Assembly (NCBI GenBank): GCA_004794785.1
Contig: SJOL01006487.1
Location: 257,155 to 321,154 of the forward strand
Reading direction: 5' to 3'
DNA length: 64,000 bases
Source of the DNA: Opisthorchis felineus
Lineage: Eukaryota > Platyhelminthes > Trematoda > Opisthorchiida > Opisthorchiidae
Both the position numbers and the translations under genes were made by a program. Below the pieces are notes generated by a model. That model did no database searches, was not told where the DNA came from, and saw nothing but the letters and a program-made list of their open reading frames with translations. Of this stretch, positions 37,873 through 52,058 are shown in pieces. Every line of letters begins with the position of its first letter. Position 1 is the first letter of the stretch.

Positions 37873-40800
37873 TTCACTCCAAAATGAAAGCGTAACTTTG
37901 CGTTAGGGCTGCATTGTGACAAACTGATGGTCTGACGTCAATAATTTAGTTGATAGTTATTCGGCCACGGTGATCATATCCACCGCCCACCAACTTCCAG
38001 TGAGCTTTCATTCCCAAAAAAATTTAATTTGGCGGTTTCTCTCAGTATGTCGTCCGAAACTTTGTTAGTTGTGCCACAGGCACTAGAGACGTTATTCAAT
38101 GCACACTAGTCACGTGATCAGTTTGTGTATTCAACTTTGCTGACATCTACAATGGATCATCCTGTGGTGTTGCTCACAGGATGAATGCTGTGTCAACCTC
38201 CGACACTTGTTAACACACGCGGCTTCAGTTTGGGTCGATTTTGTTTCTTTCTCTCAGCTGGCCGGTAGTGTGAGAATTCATTAGCAGACTGGTCAACCAA
38301 GGAGCCTAGCAACACAAAAATTGCATACAACGCCATCTCAGTCCGATTACGGGAGACGTTTAAATTTTTTCGTTTATGGAATCTCCTGACGAACGCTGTC
38401 CTGACTTGGACATTCAGGTCTATAGCTGAACAGTTTGATTTAACTGGGCCTTTTAGATACTAGTGGAGCCTCAGTGAAATAGCAGCGTTTGATTCCACTG
38501 ATATGTCTTTTATATCATCACTCATTTAAGACAGATATGATAACCATCGCTTTGGATCCAGTACAGATATGCCTATCATGTTTAATCAGCCAGTTCACCT
38601 TGGGTTATAGGTGAGAATAGGTTTAGAAACTTGACGTAAAACTAAAGAAAAATAAGGTGGTGTACGTTGAATCGATTAGATGGTTTAAATGACTGCTGCT
38701 CCATTTCCGGTGGCAAAAACATTTACTTCAACCAGCTGAATTGTGATACAAATAGAGGCTAATTTGCTGGTGCACACTTTATATCTTGTAAAAAAGCGGC
38801 CTGTGAAATTAAGAAAATAGTGAGGTTGTCATGATAAAGCACTCTTTCAAACCCTCCAAATCGTCCGTCGTAAGACAAGGTCATTCACAATGAAGAATAA
38901 GGAGTTTCAACCGTTACTTGACATTGATTCTTGTGTTCATCCAGAAAGGGAACTTAATGATTGTCTCTTCTTCTGCCTTCAAAATCAGCCAAACTAGGTA
39001 GTCAACCCATTTGGCCTGAAAAAACTTTTAGGTCAAGAGAGGAACACTGTCCCGGAATAAGTACACAAAAGTTGATCAGGCTTTTCGAAGCGGTGATTTG
39101 AAAACTTTTTCCTAACATTTAACTACTGATAATCGATCCATTTATTTCATGGTAACTAATTTTCAGATGCGTCAAAATCACATGAAGGCTGAGGGAATCA
39201 ACAAACATAACCGTCTTGCGAAAGTTTGGAAAACAATCTGAAAAGCAAATGCCTCTGATAACTGAGCCGTACCCTGTGAGGTTCTGTCCGGTTCAGATTG
39301 CCGAAAGGTCGAGCAGTGCCTTGTAGGTGAAATGGTCACCAGTGCTATCCCCTGTCCACCAGCCTTTCTCAGCCGTCTCATCCATTTCATCGTTTTTGAC
39401 TACCTTCACGGCTTCAAACTTTGTACCTGCATAGAAATTCAGTTTGCTGTTGGGCATTACTGACAGTGGTAATGCAGCCCTTGCACGTTTGCATATTTGC
39501 ATGCTAGCAGTATATCTGAATGAAAATTAAAAAACCGGTGATCCGTGTGCCTTACCAAGGAATAGATACTCATTTAACTATGAAGGGTCAGGTGAGTATT
39601 GCTCACGAGCTATGTTCACCCACCGAGTTGCTCGATGGCCTGTAACTCGACACCTTCTAAAAGGTACGTCTAAGAGGCTGTATTCATCACAGGTCTAGAA
39701 TGCTTCTGGCAACAATATGGAGCTCTTGAGTACACCAGTCGAGGTGAGTTGACTCAAATGAGTCTAGTTTTAAACTCACAATGAATTTTTATGTAGAAAT
39801 GCGTACGGGGGTGTGGATATCAGATTTCACATTGTTTACTTTATCGGTGATCCGTAGTATGTAGAAAAAGGTTATATTCGAGGTCTGTCCAAGTCAAACT
39901 ATCAAGAATTCTCGTTTCCTGCATCACACCTGGTGAAAGTTTTCAAACCATTCTGTCCTATCTTTAGTTCAGTAGTTACCAGCTTTTCTCGAAGACCAGG
40001 AATATTGTTTATCACGTATGAGTACTTAAGATTATTCATATACACTACATTCGTGATCCGTGTGTAATTACTGATCATGTTGCTTCTTAGTCCAATTATC
40101 CCGAATATTTCTCAGAATTTGATGAAAATATGTGAGTATCTGGACCACTCTAGGCCATCGCCTCTCGTGTAAGACACACAGGAAATCTAAGCGATTGCGT
40201 TATCTTCTATCTTTAATGGGTTCAGAATGCACATGACAAAGCAAGAATTTCGGTTTCATCAATGGTGTAAACCACACAGTTTTTAGTAAATCATCTAAGG
40301 GAACGTCTATTGGGTAGGAACGAGGATTCCCTTTCGTCTCCCTGTCTCCACCTTTACAGCTCTAATTTCGTCCCTTCTGCATTTGCGCGTATTTAGTACC
40401 ACTAGGATTTGAAATTATATTACGAAATTCATATCCTTTTATTTGCTGTCACTGATCTGGCCAACTGACTTTGGTTTTCAAACATTGAAAACCCCCATGC
40501 AAGCATACCGACACAGCGCGCTTGAGCTGGTGGTGAAGCAGAAGGTGACTATTCAACAAGTTCACAGTTAAGTAGCACGAGCTTAGGGAGTCTATGGAAC
40601 AGGGGCCAGGTTGTTGAAATTGCAACACGTAGTTTTAACTAACAAACTGCTTCGAAGCGCCGTTCTTAAATTCAAGGCAGAACGATGAGAACAAATGTGG
40701 TTAGGAAGATCAATTTTGTAATACACGTACACAATTTCCAACAGCTAAGCGGCGGGTGAATTTGTACGTTCATGATACAGGATTGTAAAACAAATTTGAG

Positions 40801-43800
40801 CCATCGTGTGTGCTCTCATTTGAGACGCAAATTCTTAAAAACTTGTTCAGTTGATAAATGGCTGATATCAGTTACGTAGCATGAAGTAAGCGCATACGGT
40901 TACATACCACAAAGCGGCTAATTATGAAAACACTTTACAAGAACTGGCCGTTGGTTACCACATTTCGTTTGTTTTTGTAAAACAAACATAACATATGCCC
41001 TCGAATTTTGTTTTTGGTAATTTCAGTGGTGGTAGCTTTCATGGGGCTGCAAGTGTTGTTTTCGAATATCCATTGTTCCAAAATGCACACCCTAAGCACA
41101 ACTGTCGGACAGCTGATTCAGCAGCGAATTCAGGAGCATTCAGCTGCATTAGGTTTTTACAACCATCAAGCCATAATATAATGATGAGTGATGCGACATT
41201 CACACTGCTGTATATCAATTAACCCGACAATAAATGTCAGCACTTCTGATGTGCTTTTATTTTTACCATCAACTTGTAAACCTGGACACAATTTAAAGCT
41301 GGAACTATTCCCTAGCATAACTTAGATCTGAAAAGATAATGACCGTAACCACGCAACTTCGGAGCGACCGTCATAATGAAACTCAATGAAACCGAAATTG
41401 TCCACAGTGCAAATACGAAGCACTTTATAGGTTTCGACTTAAAAGTTTAGGCTCCGTGAAGAAGGCAAAACAGAAAATATGCAGCACTTGCTTAATATAC
41501 AATCAACGGTTCGGATGGCATGTGAATTCTCCGGCATAATTCTTAGACACAATATTGGAATCAGAATTACGGCAAATCGGATGTCGTGCCCTGATTCTAG
41601 AGCTGCGTTATTTTTTCCTCAGCCTAAAATGCCTAATTTTTATCTCTCACAGTCTGGCAAAGTCATGGGTGCATCGCAGGTAATACCAGTAATTAGCTTG
41701 AGCAAGTTCCACCAGAGAAACTTGATAAAGTTTACAAAATATAATCATTAGTTGACCTGCAATACAGACATAGTATAGGGAGCAAAACGGCTGTTTGACA
41801 AAACTAAACATAAGGAAAAGAATTGTACTGTGGCAGCATTCAGATTCCCAGAACAGTAATTAAGTCCTAGCCCACATCCGAACTGCATGCACGATGCCAA
41901 GTTAAACCCTTAAAAACTTTTCGGAAAATACCTCGGTATTCGTACCATGGAATTTCAAAAGGTCGACATCCTGTAGCACGACGAACGTTATATCACCTTG
42001 AAACCAAAAGAACGTCAGCATACCACTTTGCATCTCCTTGCTTGACTACCAAAGGTAGCTGTCTACACTTGTTTTGGTTTCAGTTGGAACTAATTCCACT
42101 CAGGCTAATAGCATCAACCAACGCAACTCACGTGAATTGATGCAGTTATGCTTTTGTGGATCAGCTAGTGGTTTTGTTTTCTTACAAAATTTACTCACAA
42201 ACTGCAGCAATCGCCTGTTGTGGGACCTTAATTTGATTGCTGTTGTTATTATAATTAAAATTCTACCCCCGTTCCGATAACCGTAAATGATTTGCACAAA
42301 TGTCCCGTGTAGGCACCTTCTCTCTTCGCATTATCAACTCTTCGCCTCTCCACTCTGTCATGATGATACGATGCACCATTGTAACCACGACGATCAAGGT
42401 TTTATAACCTACCAAATCATCTGACTTGAAGCGACCTCTCGGAGATGCACCTAGCCCCTGCAAGAATAATAATATGTTCTACGGCATATTCTGAGAAACG
42501 TGGTACTGGGGTGTGCAGTAAAAACCCGGAAAGTACCATTTTTTAGGCAGTTCGGACTAAGTCTCGTGAGAATGGCAAAACAAACTAATAAATGTAACAT
42601 AATAGGTCCAATCACGGAAGTTTCGAATGTGAAACTTGGGACCAGCCATATACTTTTGTACGGTAGCAACTGAAAACTGAAGTCAAACTAGAATTGTGAC
42701 GCTCTGTACATACTTCAGGTGAATGTTTTTTTAATCGGATGTGTTTGACAAAACTGAAATCATCCTAAACTACACTGAAATGTGCGATAAATACATAGAC
42801 ATCCGATACGTTTGCACGGTAGGTTTGCCGTTTGGTTTACTTTTTGCTTCGTGCATCGCTATTCTTAATGCCTTCAAAAACCTTGGTGTTAAACTCCTGA
42901 AAGCGAAACTATTTCAGTTGTTGTTTTCCCTTAGAAAGTCGAAACTAGTATCCTCTATTATTTTCTCCTCCGTGAACAGCCAACTGACCTGGGCCATTCC
43001 GTAGATGGACACGTCCCGGTAAACGAAGTATGATTTTCGGTTACATTTATATTTATTCGGTAATTTTCTGATAGGCTTAGTTTTTGCATTGAACTGAGAA
43101 TCAGAAGTTTAAATGGCTAATATATAGATTTGTACCATAGCATTGACTGGAGTGTAATGTGAATTATTGTTTACAGATTCCAAACATACGTTTCTCCTGA
43201 CACCACTGATTTAGTTGCACGAAGAAATAGCTTCTTAAGGTTGGCAGGAGAAAATTTCGTCCATATACTCTACTGTAGTTTTAGGCCTAAAAGTGACAGC
43301 TTAGTGAAATCCCAACAATCGTGGGAACAGATAAAGATATGACGCATCAAAATTTCTCACTCGTCTCAATGTCAACAGGAAATTCATTAAGGAGAATGAT
43401 GGCCTGACCATTTATGGCTATTCTATTGTCGTAGTACAATCTAATATGAAAGATAAGTTGATGAATCGCTGATCATAGGTCCCATTCAAGCTGAGTTAAA
43501 AAAAGCGATCGATACACCATTCAAGTGGGCGACAGTTTTTTGCGGTTTGTTGTGAGCTTTGGTGCCGCAACAATTTTGAGGATACAGTTTCGTGTACACT
43601 TCTGTTTTCAGCAGAATGAACCAACAAGCCATTTTCTACCGTTGTTGTGAATTCAAAGCACTTAGCAGTCTGAGTTTTGAAAAATCTTTAAATACAACCA
43701 GCGTTTTTTCCTTCTTGGGATACATCAGGTAAACGCAGTTCTGCAGCTTCAATCAACACTATTGTCTAATTGAAGTTCAAATTTATACTCATGGTAAGCC

Positions 43801-45815
43801 GCAAGACGAGCGTTCCCATGCACTTTAGTTGGCTTATGTTGTGTGGGAAATGGAACACTGGCACCACTATCCCATTTGTAACCACATTAGAACCTTGAAC
43901 ATCGTCCTCTTCCTTCTCTGAAAATGACTAAAAACTGTTTTGAGTCTCTTGTTGCTTCTAGCTCAATAATAGCCAGCTCTAAATACTTCCAGTAAAACAT
44001 TACTGGCTAATGATTACTACTTCTAAGAACCTCCGCTTTAACACTGCAAGTTACGAAAAAACCAGCCTTTGCAGTTGTATGAATGCCATTCTCACTCAAA
44101 TTTTGAACATGTTTTTGAGTACAATTTGAAGTCTTGTAGGAATGATGGTATGTGCCAAATGTTCACCCGTCCAACAAAGTTCTATGAAACACAACCGACA
44201 GTAAAAAAACCCTAAATTGTTTGGTTGATCACAGACCCTAACTATCTCATTATTGTTTAAGAATATGTCACAGAGGCTATCCTTAGGATTATCGTAATTT
44301 TGATCATCCCTAAAATGGGTAACAGTATACCGTATAAATCAGCAGCTTGGGTATCAAAAGTAAAAAAAATGCTAAATCGTCACCCACTAAAGATTTCCCT
44401 TCCAGCTACGCACGAAGGTCAGCGAAGCAAAAGACGGAAATGATGAACACAAAATTACAATTTCTCAAGCGTATTTTAGTGGTCATGGTTTAGAGGCAAG
44501 CATGCTGGTTGTCAGAAAGATTACGGGTCCGTAGTGCATTATTGTACAACAGATAGTAACTGCAATCAGTCAAGTTTCTGAAACGCCTAAGCAGTGAATT
44601 AGGTCAAACAAATCACCAGTCCTATGCAAAGACCGACAATGTTATTCACATAACTCTTTGGTTAGCGGAAACGTGTTGCATTCACACGCTTATGGTTGAA
44701 ATAACATATCTCTGCCGGTAAACTCCGTAGAGTAGACCAAAACGGGAGTTTTCAACCACAAATCCTTTGTCTTGCTCAGCTGAACAATGAGTCCGACCAG
44801 ACACTTGATAGTACAGTGAACAGATACACAACTACACTTTTCAGTTGTAAGGGCTTAGCGCGTCCCGACTCTACCTGCGCGACTATAAAATATTACCAAT
44901 GAAGCCGTGTAGGTCCTAGCATAGACCAGGTTTTACTCACATCTTAACCCTGGATCTTTCTATCTGTGATAATTTGAAATATTGTGACAGTTCTGGTGAC
45001 TTCGCTTCCCAAGTCAAAGCACTACGTCTGTTCACGTGCCCGGATTCCACCTTTGAAAACGCACATATCGAGCCGGGGGTAGTGCGTGGTATACAATAAG
45101 TTCCTCAAAATGTCTGGAGAACCGAGATAGAATGCCGAAGAGAAAAGGTTCTATTAGGTGTTAACATAATGGTGCAGTAATTGTGACTGCATAGTACGGT
45201 ATTTTTCCGCGTCTTAAAGCATGTGTATATTAATGAGTTGTATTTGAATTTCCATCCACCTGACCTAATGATTCGCCGGAGGCAACACGAATACACCTAA
45301 AACACCCTGGTGAAGCATGTTGTCAGTTGCCGCAGCCCAACTAAACTGTAGCTAAGTTGAGTTGAGGAAGTTAAGCTAACCACACAATTGTTAACTACAA
45401 ATAGGTCAAATGATTTTCCCTCTATATAATCCTGTCAACAACAGTTTGTGGATGCCAAATGCCATCGAAACAAACTTTCTGAACTGACGTGAAGGCAGTT
45501 GGACATGCACGACCGCACTTGGGTAAATCCGACATTTATACACTCTTTTAATGAAGATTTCGTTTTCAATTGAAATCAGTTATCGCTTAAACGGCGAGGA
45601 GCAAAGACTAGCTTTGCTTTCAGGACGAAACCTCCATCAAAATTCCCAAGTCTCTTCACATTACCCACCAACACTCTAGTGACTAGTAAATCCGTCTCCA
45701 GCATTCAATCTCTGAGTTGTCCCGAGAAAACGTGGATTAATGACATCATATTTGTTCGGAGTTTGAAACTTACTATAAAAATGAACCGTAGTAAGTTACA
45801 TAATATTCCCCTTTT
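37873..45815. other. No recognised gene; spacer between the two R2 copies
   Basis: Eight kilobases of AT-rich sequence with only chance-length frames (at most about 90 codons). I see no RNA gene and no further transposon protein motif. Confidence 0.5.
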
Positions 45816-45860
45816 CAAGGGGAAAGGGGTCTTCATTAAGGGGAAAAGGGGTCTTCAGCC
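45816..45860 (+). repeat. Duplicated 5' junction of R2 copy 2
   Basis: AAGGGGAAAGGGGTCTTCA is followed at once by AAGGGGAAAAGGGGTCTTCA (after two T). Copy 1 has this motif once (about 36,338-36,355). The upstream flank also ends in CCCCTTTTCAAGGGG, so the first unit sits in a small palindrome. This looks like a repair or template-switch product at a truncated 5' end. Confidence 0.75.
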
Positions 45861-47333
45861 ACCGACGGCATCTGCTCAAACTGCTCGATGAGGTGACGCG
45901 TGTCCCGTTGAAGCCGCATCAAATATTGGAGATCACGAGGAACTACCTGATACCGAGGCTGACATACTCGCTCGTGCTCGGCCAAGTCCACCGAAACACG
46001 CTCAAAAGGTTGGAAACTACATCAGGCAATCTATTCGTGGCTGGCTGCGTCTACCGAAGGACACCCCGATCAGCTACATCCACGCCGGTAAACAACATGG
46101 GGGATTCGGTATTCCATGTCTGAGTGCAACAATCCCGATGCAGTGGGGAGCGCGTATGGAAAAGCTCTTTTCTACCCAGTGCCGAGTACTACGCAATCTG
46201 GTCAACGATTCCGCATTTGGCAAGATTGTTCGGGATCTCAGCCTTCCGATCCGAGTCCATGGTGCATGCGTAAACACCAAGGAAGAGCTGGTGGCAGCTT
46301 GGGGTGATAGTCTGCACAACAGCATTGACGGTCGCGGTTTACGAGAGTTGGTCGCTTCACCCCCTTTTGAATCGATGGCTTGTATTTCCAGAACGAGTGT
46401 TTCCTCGGATATTTATCCGCGGATCCAGCTCCGATGTAACCTGCTCAGGACGAGAGATAGAAGCGCTCGGCATGGTCATGGTGGCCAGACAATCTTATGT
46501 CGTGGGAACTGTGGCCAACCGGAGAGTTTGGTACATATTTTGCAGTCCTGCTGGATTACGCATGATGCCAGATGTGCTCGTCATAATCGGGTTGCAAGGG
46601 ACCTCGCGAAACGTCTCCGTCGCCTAGGATACACCATCTTTGTGGAGTCGAGATTACCCACTTTGACGCCTTTCATCAAGCCTGACCTAATCGCTGTTAG
46701 GGAGCGTCGAACAACTGTGATAGACGTAAGCATTGTCTCGGATGGGCGCGGAATGACTGTGTGGAATGAGGAGAAGTATGCTGCTGATGAATATTCCCTC
46801 GCCATAATATCAGCCCTGCCTGCAATCGGTTGTGATGTTGAATCTTTTGTCCACCATCCGATGATCACCTCTTATCGAGGTATCTGCTTTCCTCAATCCG
46901 CCAAGACTGTTATTGGACTGAGACTTCCTAAGGTCACAGTCAGTGACTTGTGTTGGCTTGCCACTTTGGGCACTCCGCGAACGTTTATGCGTGGTGCAGG
47001 CTTTCCAGTGTTCATTCTTGCCATTGACTTTCACACCTGACCTAGTATGAGGGACACTTTGTGCGTGATGCGCGAGTCTTGTCTGTGTTAGCGCTTACCG
47101 CGCCTTGAAGAGCATTTAGCATTGTTTGTCCTTTCTTCGGCTGTTGGTCTTTACACGCGTGTTTCCATACCAAACTTTCTTACATACGGTGGGATTTATC
47201 TTATCCGACTGGAACTGTACGTGGCATGACTTCAAAAGAGCCGTTTCTCTCTTTTACCTCCTATTCTCCTGTAGGCCTTTCACATTCATCGCTTGCATTT
47301 TTTTCAATGTCTGTGAACATGCTCTTCAAAAAT
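45837..47333 (+). mobile_element. R2-type retrotransposon, copy 2 (5'-truncated)
   Basis: This copy aligns with copy 1 from about 36,338 to 37,829, in the same orientation, including about 295 bases of 3' UTR. The ribozyme, fingers and palm of the reverse transcriptase are missing, the typical result of incomplete target-primed reverse transcription. Coding identity to copy 1 is about 98.5 percent by eye, with a perfect match over 541 bases. The last 90 bases of the 3' UTR differ at roughly one base in five. The 3' tail differs from copy 1 after AACGA. I could not identify a clear target-site duplication. Confidence 0.92.
45848..47040 (+). pseudogene. R2 polyprotein fragment, thumb to endonuclease, one frameshift
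   Basis: The fragment begins at the block corresponding to GVFSHRRHLLKLLDEV of copy 1. A single missing base at about 46,014 (GGAAACT against GGACAACT in copy 1) shifts the frame. From there the frame is open to the stop at 47,038-47,040, including the long visible frame of 300 codons from 46,138. The C-run at 46,360-46,364 has five C, so the frame lesion of copy 1 is absent. The CCHC ligands are at C121, C125, H133 and C138 of that frame, and the endonuclease residues are PD at 182-183, D196 and K213, all intact. The endonuclease and zinc knuckle are thus uninterrupted in this copy. Without a reverse transcriptase palm or a 5' end, it cannot be autonomous. Confidence 0.92.
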
Positions 47334-47359
47334 TAACGACAAACTTCTACTAGTGATCG

Positions 47360-50300
47360 ATATAAAGGTGACCACTCTAAATTAGGTTAAGTAATTGAAA
47401 TTTGAGTGCTAGCGTAATGTCTTAGGGAAACGCCAAAATTTGACATATTTCCTAGAGTAAATTCCGGCTGCTTATTAGTTACCTGGGCATAATGTGTCCA
47501 CTATAAGTAAGGAATACATAACCCATTCTAGCAAGTTTTAGAACTAAAGCGCATCAGCCTATATTAACAAGGTTATTGTTTGTCCAAGCTTCCTCTCATC
47601 TGCCTAATCAATGCAAACTGACGCATTTCGGATACCAGCCGTTTTATTTCTCCCGTGAAGCTGTATCGTTTATCTAAATGCTAATTTTCCAAAGTGCGCT
47701 CATGCTCAGCTCTTCTGACATTTGGACACTTCAGGAAGGCGCACGACCACATTTCAAATGAGCTTGCATTTGGTGTGGAGTGTTTTCCTCAGCGTTTCTA
47801 AGCAAATTTCAGAAGTGATAGGGTGGGTGAGGAAAGCTCCCTCAAGTTGTCACGGCAAAACTACCGAAGCGCATATTGATGGAATAGGCTGGTGGAGATT
47901 TTATACAACAGGCAGAAATGTGCAAACGAAAAGAGTCTGTAGCTGTCAGGGCAAATGAAATTTGTTCTGCAGTTTGTCTGCAATTATACATAGGCAGAAT
48001 AACGTCATAATTGTTCCCTGATATTTTCAAATATAATTATACGTGATGGCAGGTAGCAAAGAAATTAACAAGTGATGTTAATCACTATTTTATCTGACTA
48101 CCTCTGCATTTTAGATCAGTTTAAATAGACGCGGATCTATAGGTCGGCTTTATTCACTAGCTGGGAAACATGTCATGATCTATATTCACTGATTCATCTT
48201 GGATCATGTGAATAAACCTTCACTCTGGTCTTAAATAACCTCATGACAAGCAACGAAATGTACATCTTACCACCCACTTATCACAAGAATGCTTTCCACT
48301 TGTGCGTCAGGAGCGGGGTATTCTCTTACTTCAAGGACTTGTAAGCATTCATCATACTGAACGAAAAACAGGGTTTACGACCTCATCACAATAGAGTTAC
48401 CTAGAAAATTCCCTTAAGGTTGACTCAAAAATCCTGCTATGGTATTGATAAGGTCTACTATATATATATATGTATATATATTTAGATCGAGCAGCTTGTT
48501 AGTGGCGCAGTAGGTAAGCAGATTAATTATAAGAAAATGCAACCAGACCAGCTAAACAGATAACTGCGCCCGCAATCGGTTTCTTATATAAGCGCCAACA
48601 TACCCGCTGACTGTAGAATGCAACATACCAAATCTGGCACACATCAGAGCGCTCTCGTTCATGTGAGGTTTTCATGTTTGAGATTTATACTGAAAAAAAG
48701 CAACTAAAGTGGTAAAAGGTAGCAGAATCCTGATCACAAACTGATATTTTCACAGGATACACTAGTTAACTGAATTAATGTTCAGACAAATGAGTGATAT
48801 AGTATCTTCAAGAAAGAAGGCAACACAAAAGAGACCCATATACCTGCCCGTTTAGATCAGTCGATGAAAATCATATTTTGAATCCCTACATTTCTCTCTG
48901 AACCCCAAGAGCAGTCACTGAACACTTCTAATGTTAGCTGTATGCATCGCTATCCTTGGTCCCACTTAATGTTTTTTTTTGAATTTGCAGTTCTTCTGAA
49001 CACAAAATACTTCTAGAAGGATCACAGTTGAGTGAAGTAAAACTTCCAGAGCTATGGGTAAACAAAAAGATAACATGAGTATTTGCTACTGTTTTCACGG
49101 CTTGCATGCAAATGCATCATCAGCAATAAATACCTTCTATGTGATACTTCTTATTACTCGTCACTGAATTTACACACTCCAGTTGCGAACAATCCATATT
49201 TTCTCACTATCCCGCTAGTTATGAACAAGTGGATATATAACCTGCCCGTGATGTTGCGAAATCATAAGCCGATTGGCTGGTCTATAGTGGTTGACACATA
49301 TGCTGCCCCTATACAGTCGGCAGACCACTGCCGGTAAATACGGAGCAGTCTGCAATGATAAGCGTAAAGCACTGATTTTCGGTTGCTTTCGTCTGAGCCA
49401 GGACAAATCAACTGTTCATATGCTTGATATGCTGCATTTTACCTTTTCGGATGTCTCAGGCAGCCCTCACATTTTTTTTGTTGGACGGGAACTAGTCACA
49501 TTTACACTGTGCAGAAAAACTGAATGTTATTCAAAAACGCCTAGCTGGGTAGAAAATGTCAGTTGCGCGCACGATCGGATTGCGCTGTTAATACTTGAGT
49601 GGTGGATAACGCTTGCTGAGAGGAATATCGTGAAGATGTCAACAATGGATACTAATTGGTGACATGAACCTCAAAGGACTGGACACCCTTTAGCTATTCA
49701 CAACTCTCAATCTCGTCAGTCTTGCAGTTTTCTGGGAAAATATCGCTGACTCCAAACAGTCATCTTAGTAGTTTCTCCAAGCCATATCTTTGTGTGCGGA
49801 AGGAATAAAAGAGCGGCGCCATCGATTTGCTTGGCTGTATGGCGCTAAAAATAACGGCTAAAATTATATTGAGTATAGCACTTCAAATGAATGTCCAGAT
49901 ATTTTTTGAGTACTTGGATAGTAGCCTCAGTACAACATGTTCAGTGATCAGATCTGTCTGATTCTTCCACGCCATGATTCTATTCCTGATAGAAATTTAC
50001 TGAGAACATATGAGGATCTGTTTACTGATCGGTAGGTTCTCAGGTTATTTATTGATTAGGTTCAGTTCGCCGAGACTGACGAAACGCTTGCAAATGTTTG
50101 GCCGTTCATCGAGAAGATTTTAAATGTGCGTTGTACTGCGCGTACTTCTTCCCTAATTGCTTACATTTAGGTCATTTTTAAAACTTAGGTGCTATGTCTT
50201 AACGTCGTTGGCCGACTTTGAGATTGCATGAGGTTGTTCCATTAGTGTGTATACCAAATATGTTGCTTTGTTGTGTTTGCGTGCATTGAATTTGACTGGT

Positions 50301-51791
50301 TCCTCATATAATTCGTCTTAGACGGATGTTAGGCATCATTCCCTCTTACATTATAGGTTAAATGTTGTAAAAACATGGTTTATCAATTGGCAAATTCCCA
50401 GTACTGCCCGGTTTTTTAGAATGAGGAATGTTTCTTCTGTATCGCGGATCCGCTTGTTAAGATTTATATCAGAGAACTAAATCATATAGCTTGTAAACTC
50501 CGATAGTGGCTAATTGCGGTCGATCAGATTGAAACAGTCCTTGTATGTACGTTCAAGAGAGTCCAAGGAGCAGGCAACGGCCAAAACATCATATCTCATT
50601 TTCAACTACTCACTTTTCGTGATAAGTGGAAGTCTTAGAGCATCTTCGAGTCCCCGTTGATTATTATGGAGTTTTCTTTTGCTTTGGTCATTATTTGGCC
50701 ATGTATCTTTGGGTAGATTTCTCTACTTAATACTGTCGTGAGTGTTATGCATGATGAATTTTGGGTTAATTTTCATTCCCGTAAATGGCCGTTGAGTGGG
50801 TTGTTGCATTTTGTGACTAGAACGAAGTGTACGCAAATACTTATTTTGCCTGTAAGGTGGAGCAGGAAAAACAGATGTTTTAACCATTGATATCATAGCA
50901 GATAACACACACAATGACCACAGTTGACAAAACATGTACCGTAAGACACGAGGGGTTCAAAAATACATAACCTCAATAACATAACCAAGTACTTTTTTTT
51001 CAGGAGACACTCACGTTCGAGAAGTAAAGCACCTCATGGATGGGATAGATTTCCATACAGAAACTAAAATATAAAACTCCTGGAGGGAGAAGGCGCAGAA
51101 GGTGTATGAATCGGATGCCTCCATTCGCAAGACGTTTACTTCGTCACCTGCAAATCTAAAACAGAAGCCTTATTATGGTACTGTGATTTGACTCTCTGTT
51201 CATGTTTGTGTATGCGAGGTTAGAAGTATGCATGAGCGAATATACCGAATTTCACTTGCTGGCATGCGCACATTCACTTCAAGAGCTGATGCACGGGCTG
51301 GCGCAATTACTGGTGGGCAATTATCTTTAATTACCGGACTGCTCTTGTTTCGGCAACATGTAATCACTGGAAAGAGTTGCGCAACTTCTATTCACCCGAG
51401 GAGGGGGCGGTGGTTTTTGATTCAATGATGTGCAATAGAAGCTCTTAGGCACGATATTCTCATAGAGATTTATTGTTTTTTTTCTAGGGCACTTCACTTC
51501 TTAAAACATATGTATTCGACGACGGCGTATTTTTTTAATCAGTTAACTGTTTTAAAGCACCATTAGCTTAGCGAGCAAGCTCAAGGTAAAACAAACTATG
51601 GACACTTCAGCTTAGGAAAGAAATCAGGCTCAGATCATTGATAAAAACAAATATATTCACGTCACTTGTTTGCACAGACTCTGTGCTGAATCGGCACCAT
51701 TATATCGTCAGTTGACTTTAAAAAAGACGTATGAGCCGGATTATCAGATTACATAGTGAGCCACTACAAAGTTCCCCAAGTGTGTTGCTCA
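47360..51791. other. No recognised gene
   Basis: This stretch contains an AT microsatellite (48,458-48,482) and chance-length frames, the longest being 123 codons at 49,291-49,662. I see no domain, RNA gene or transposon motif. Confidence 0.5.
48458..48482. repeat. TA microsatellite
   Basis: About twelve TA units interrupted by one TG. Confidence 0.9.
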
Positions 51792-52058
51792 TCACCTAAC
51801 TATGATCCCCGGGTCATCCTAATTTGAACAGAATTGATAATTTTACGCTCGTGTGCAATTTACCGGCGATACAAATGAAGAGTTCATGAATCCGCTAATA
51901 CTGACATCCTTTGACGTACTCACTAGCCTCAAGATCTCTTTACAAATATATTTAGTAAAGTTAGTTAGTAAGGTTAGAATGTCAATAGTGCCAATATCAT
52001 TGGTTGCCAAGACAGCAAAAGCCAGAAGCGTTGACGCCCTAAATCTGCAAACCCTCAT
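51792..52058 (-). CDS. Weak candidate two-exon gene for a very short secreted peptide
   Basis: The ATG at 52,058 opens a frame starting MRVCRFRASTLLAFAVLA, a plausible signal peptide. After 45 codons a GTGAGT donor follows (exon end 51,924), in phase 0. An acceptor 105 bases on (TCTGTTCAAATTAG) leads in phase to eight codons and a stop at 51,792-51,794. The product would be only 53 residues and matches no family I know. The plus strand is also open here, and chance models of this size are common. Confidence 0.13.
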
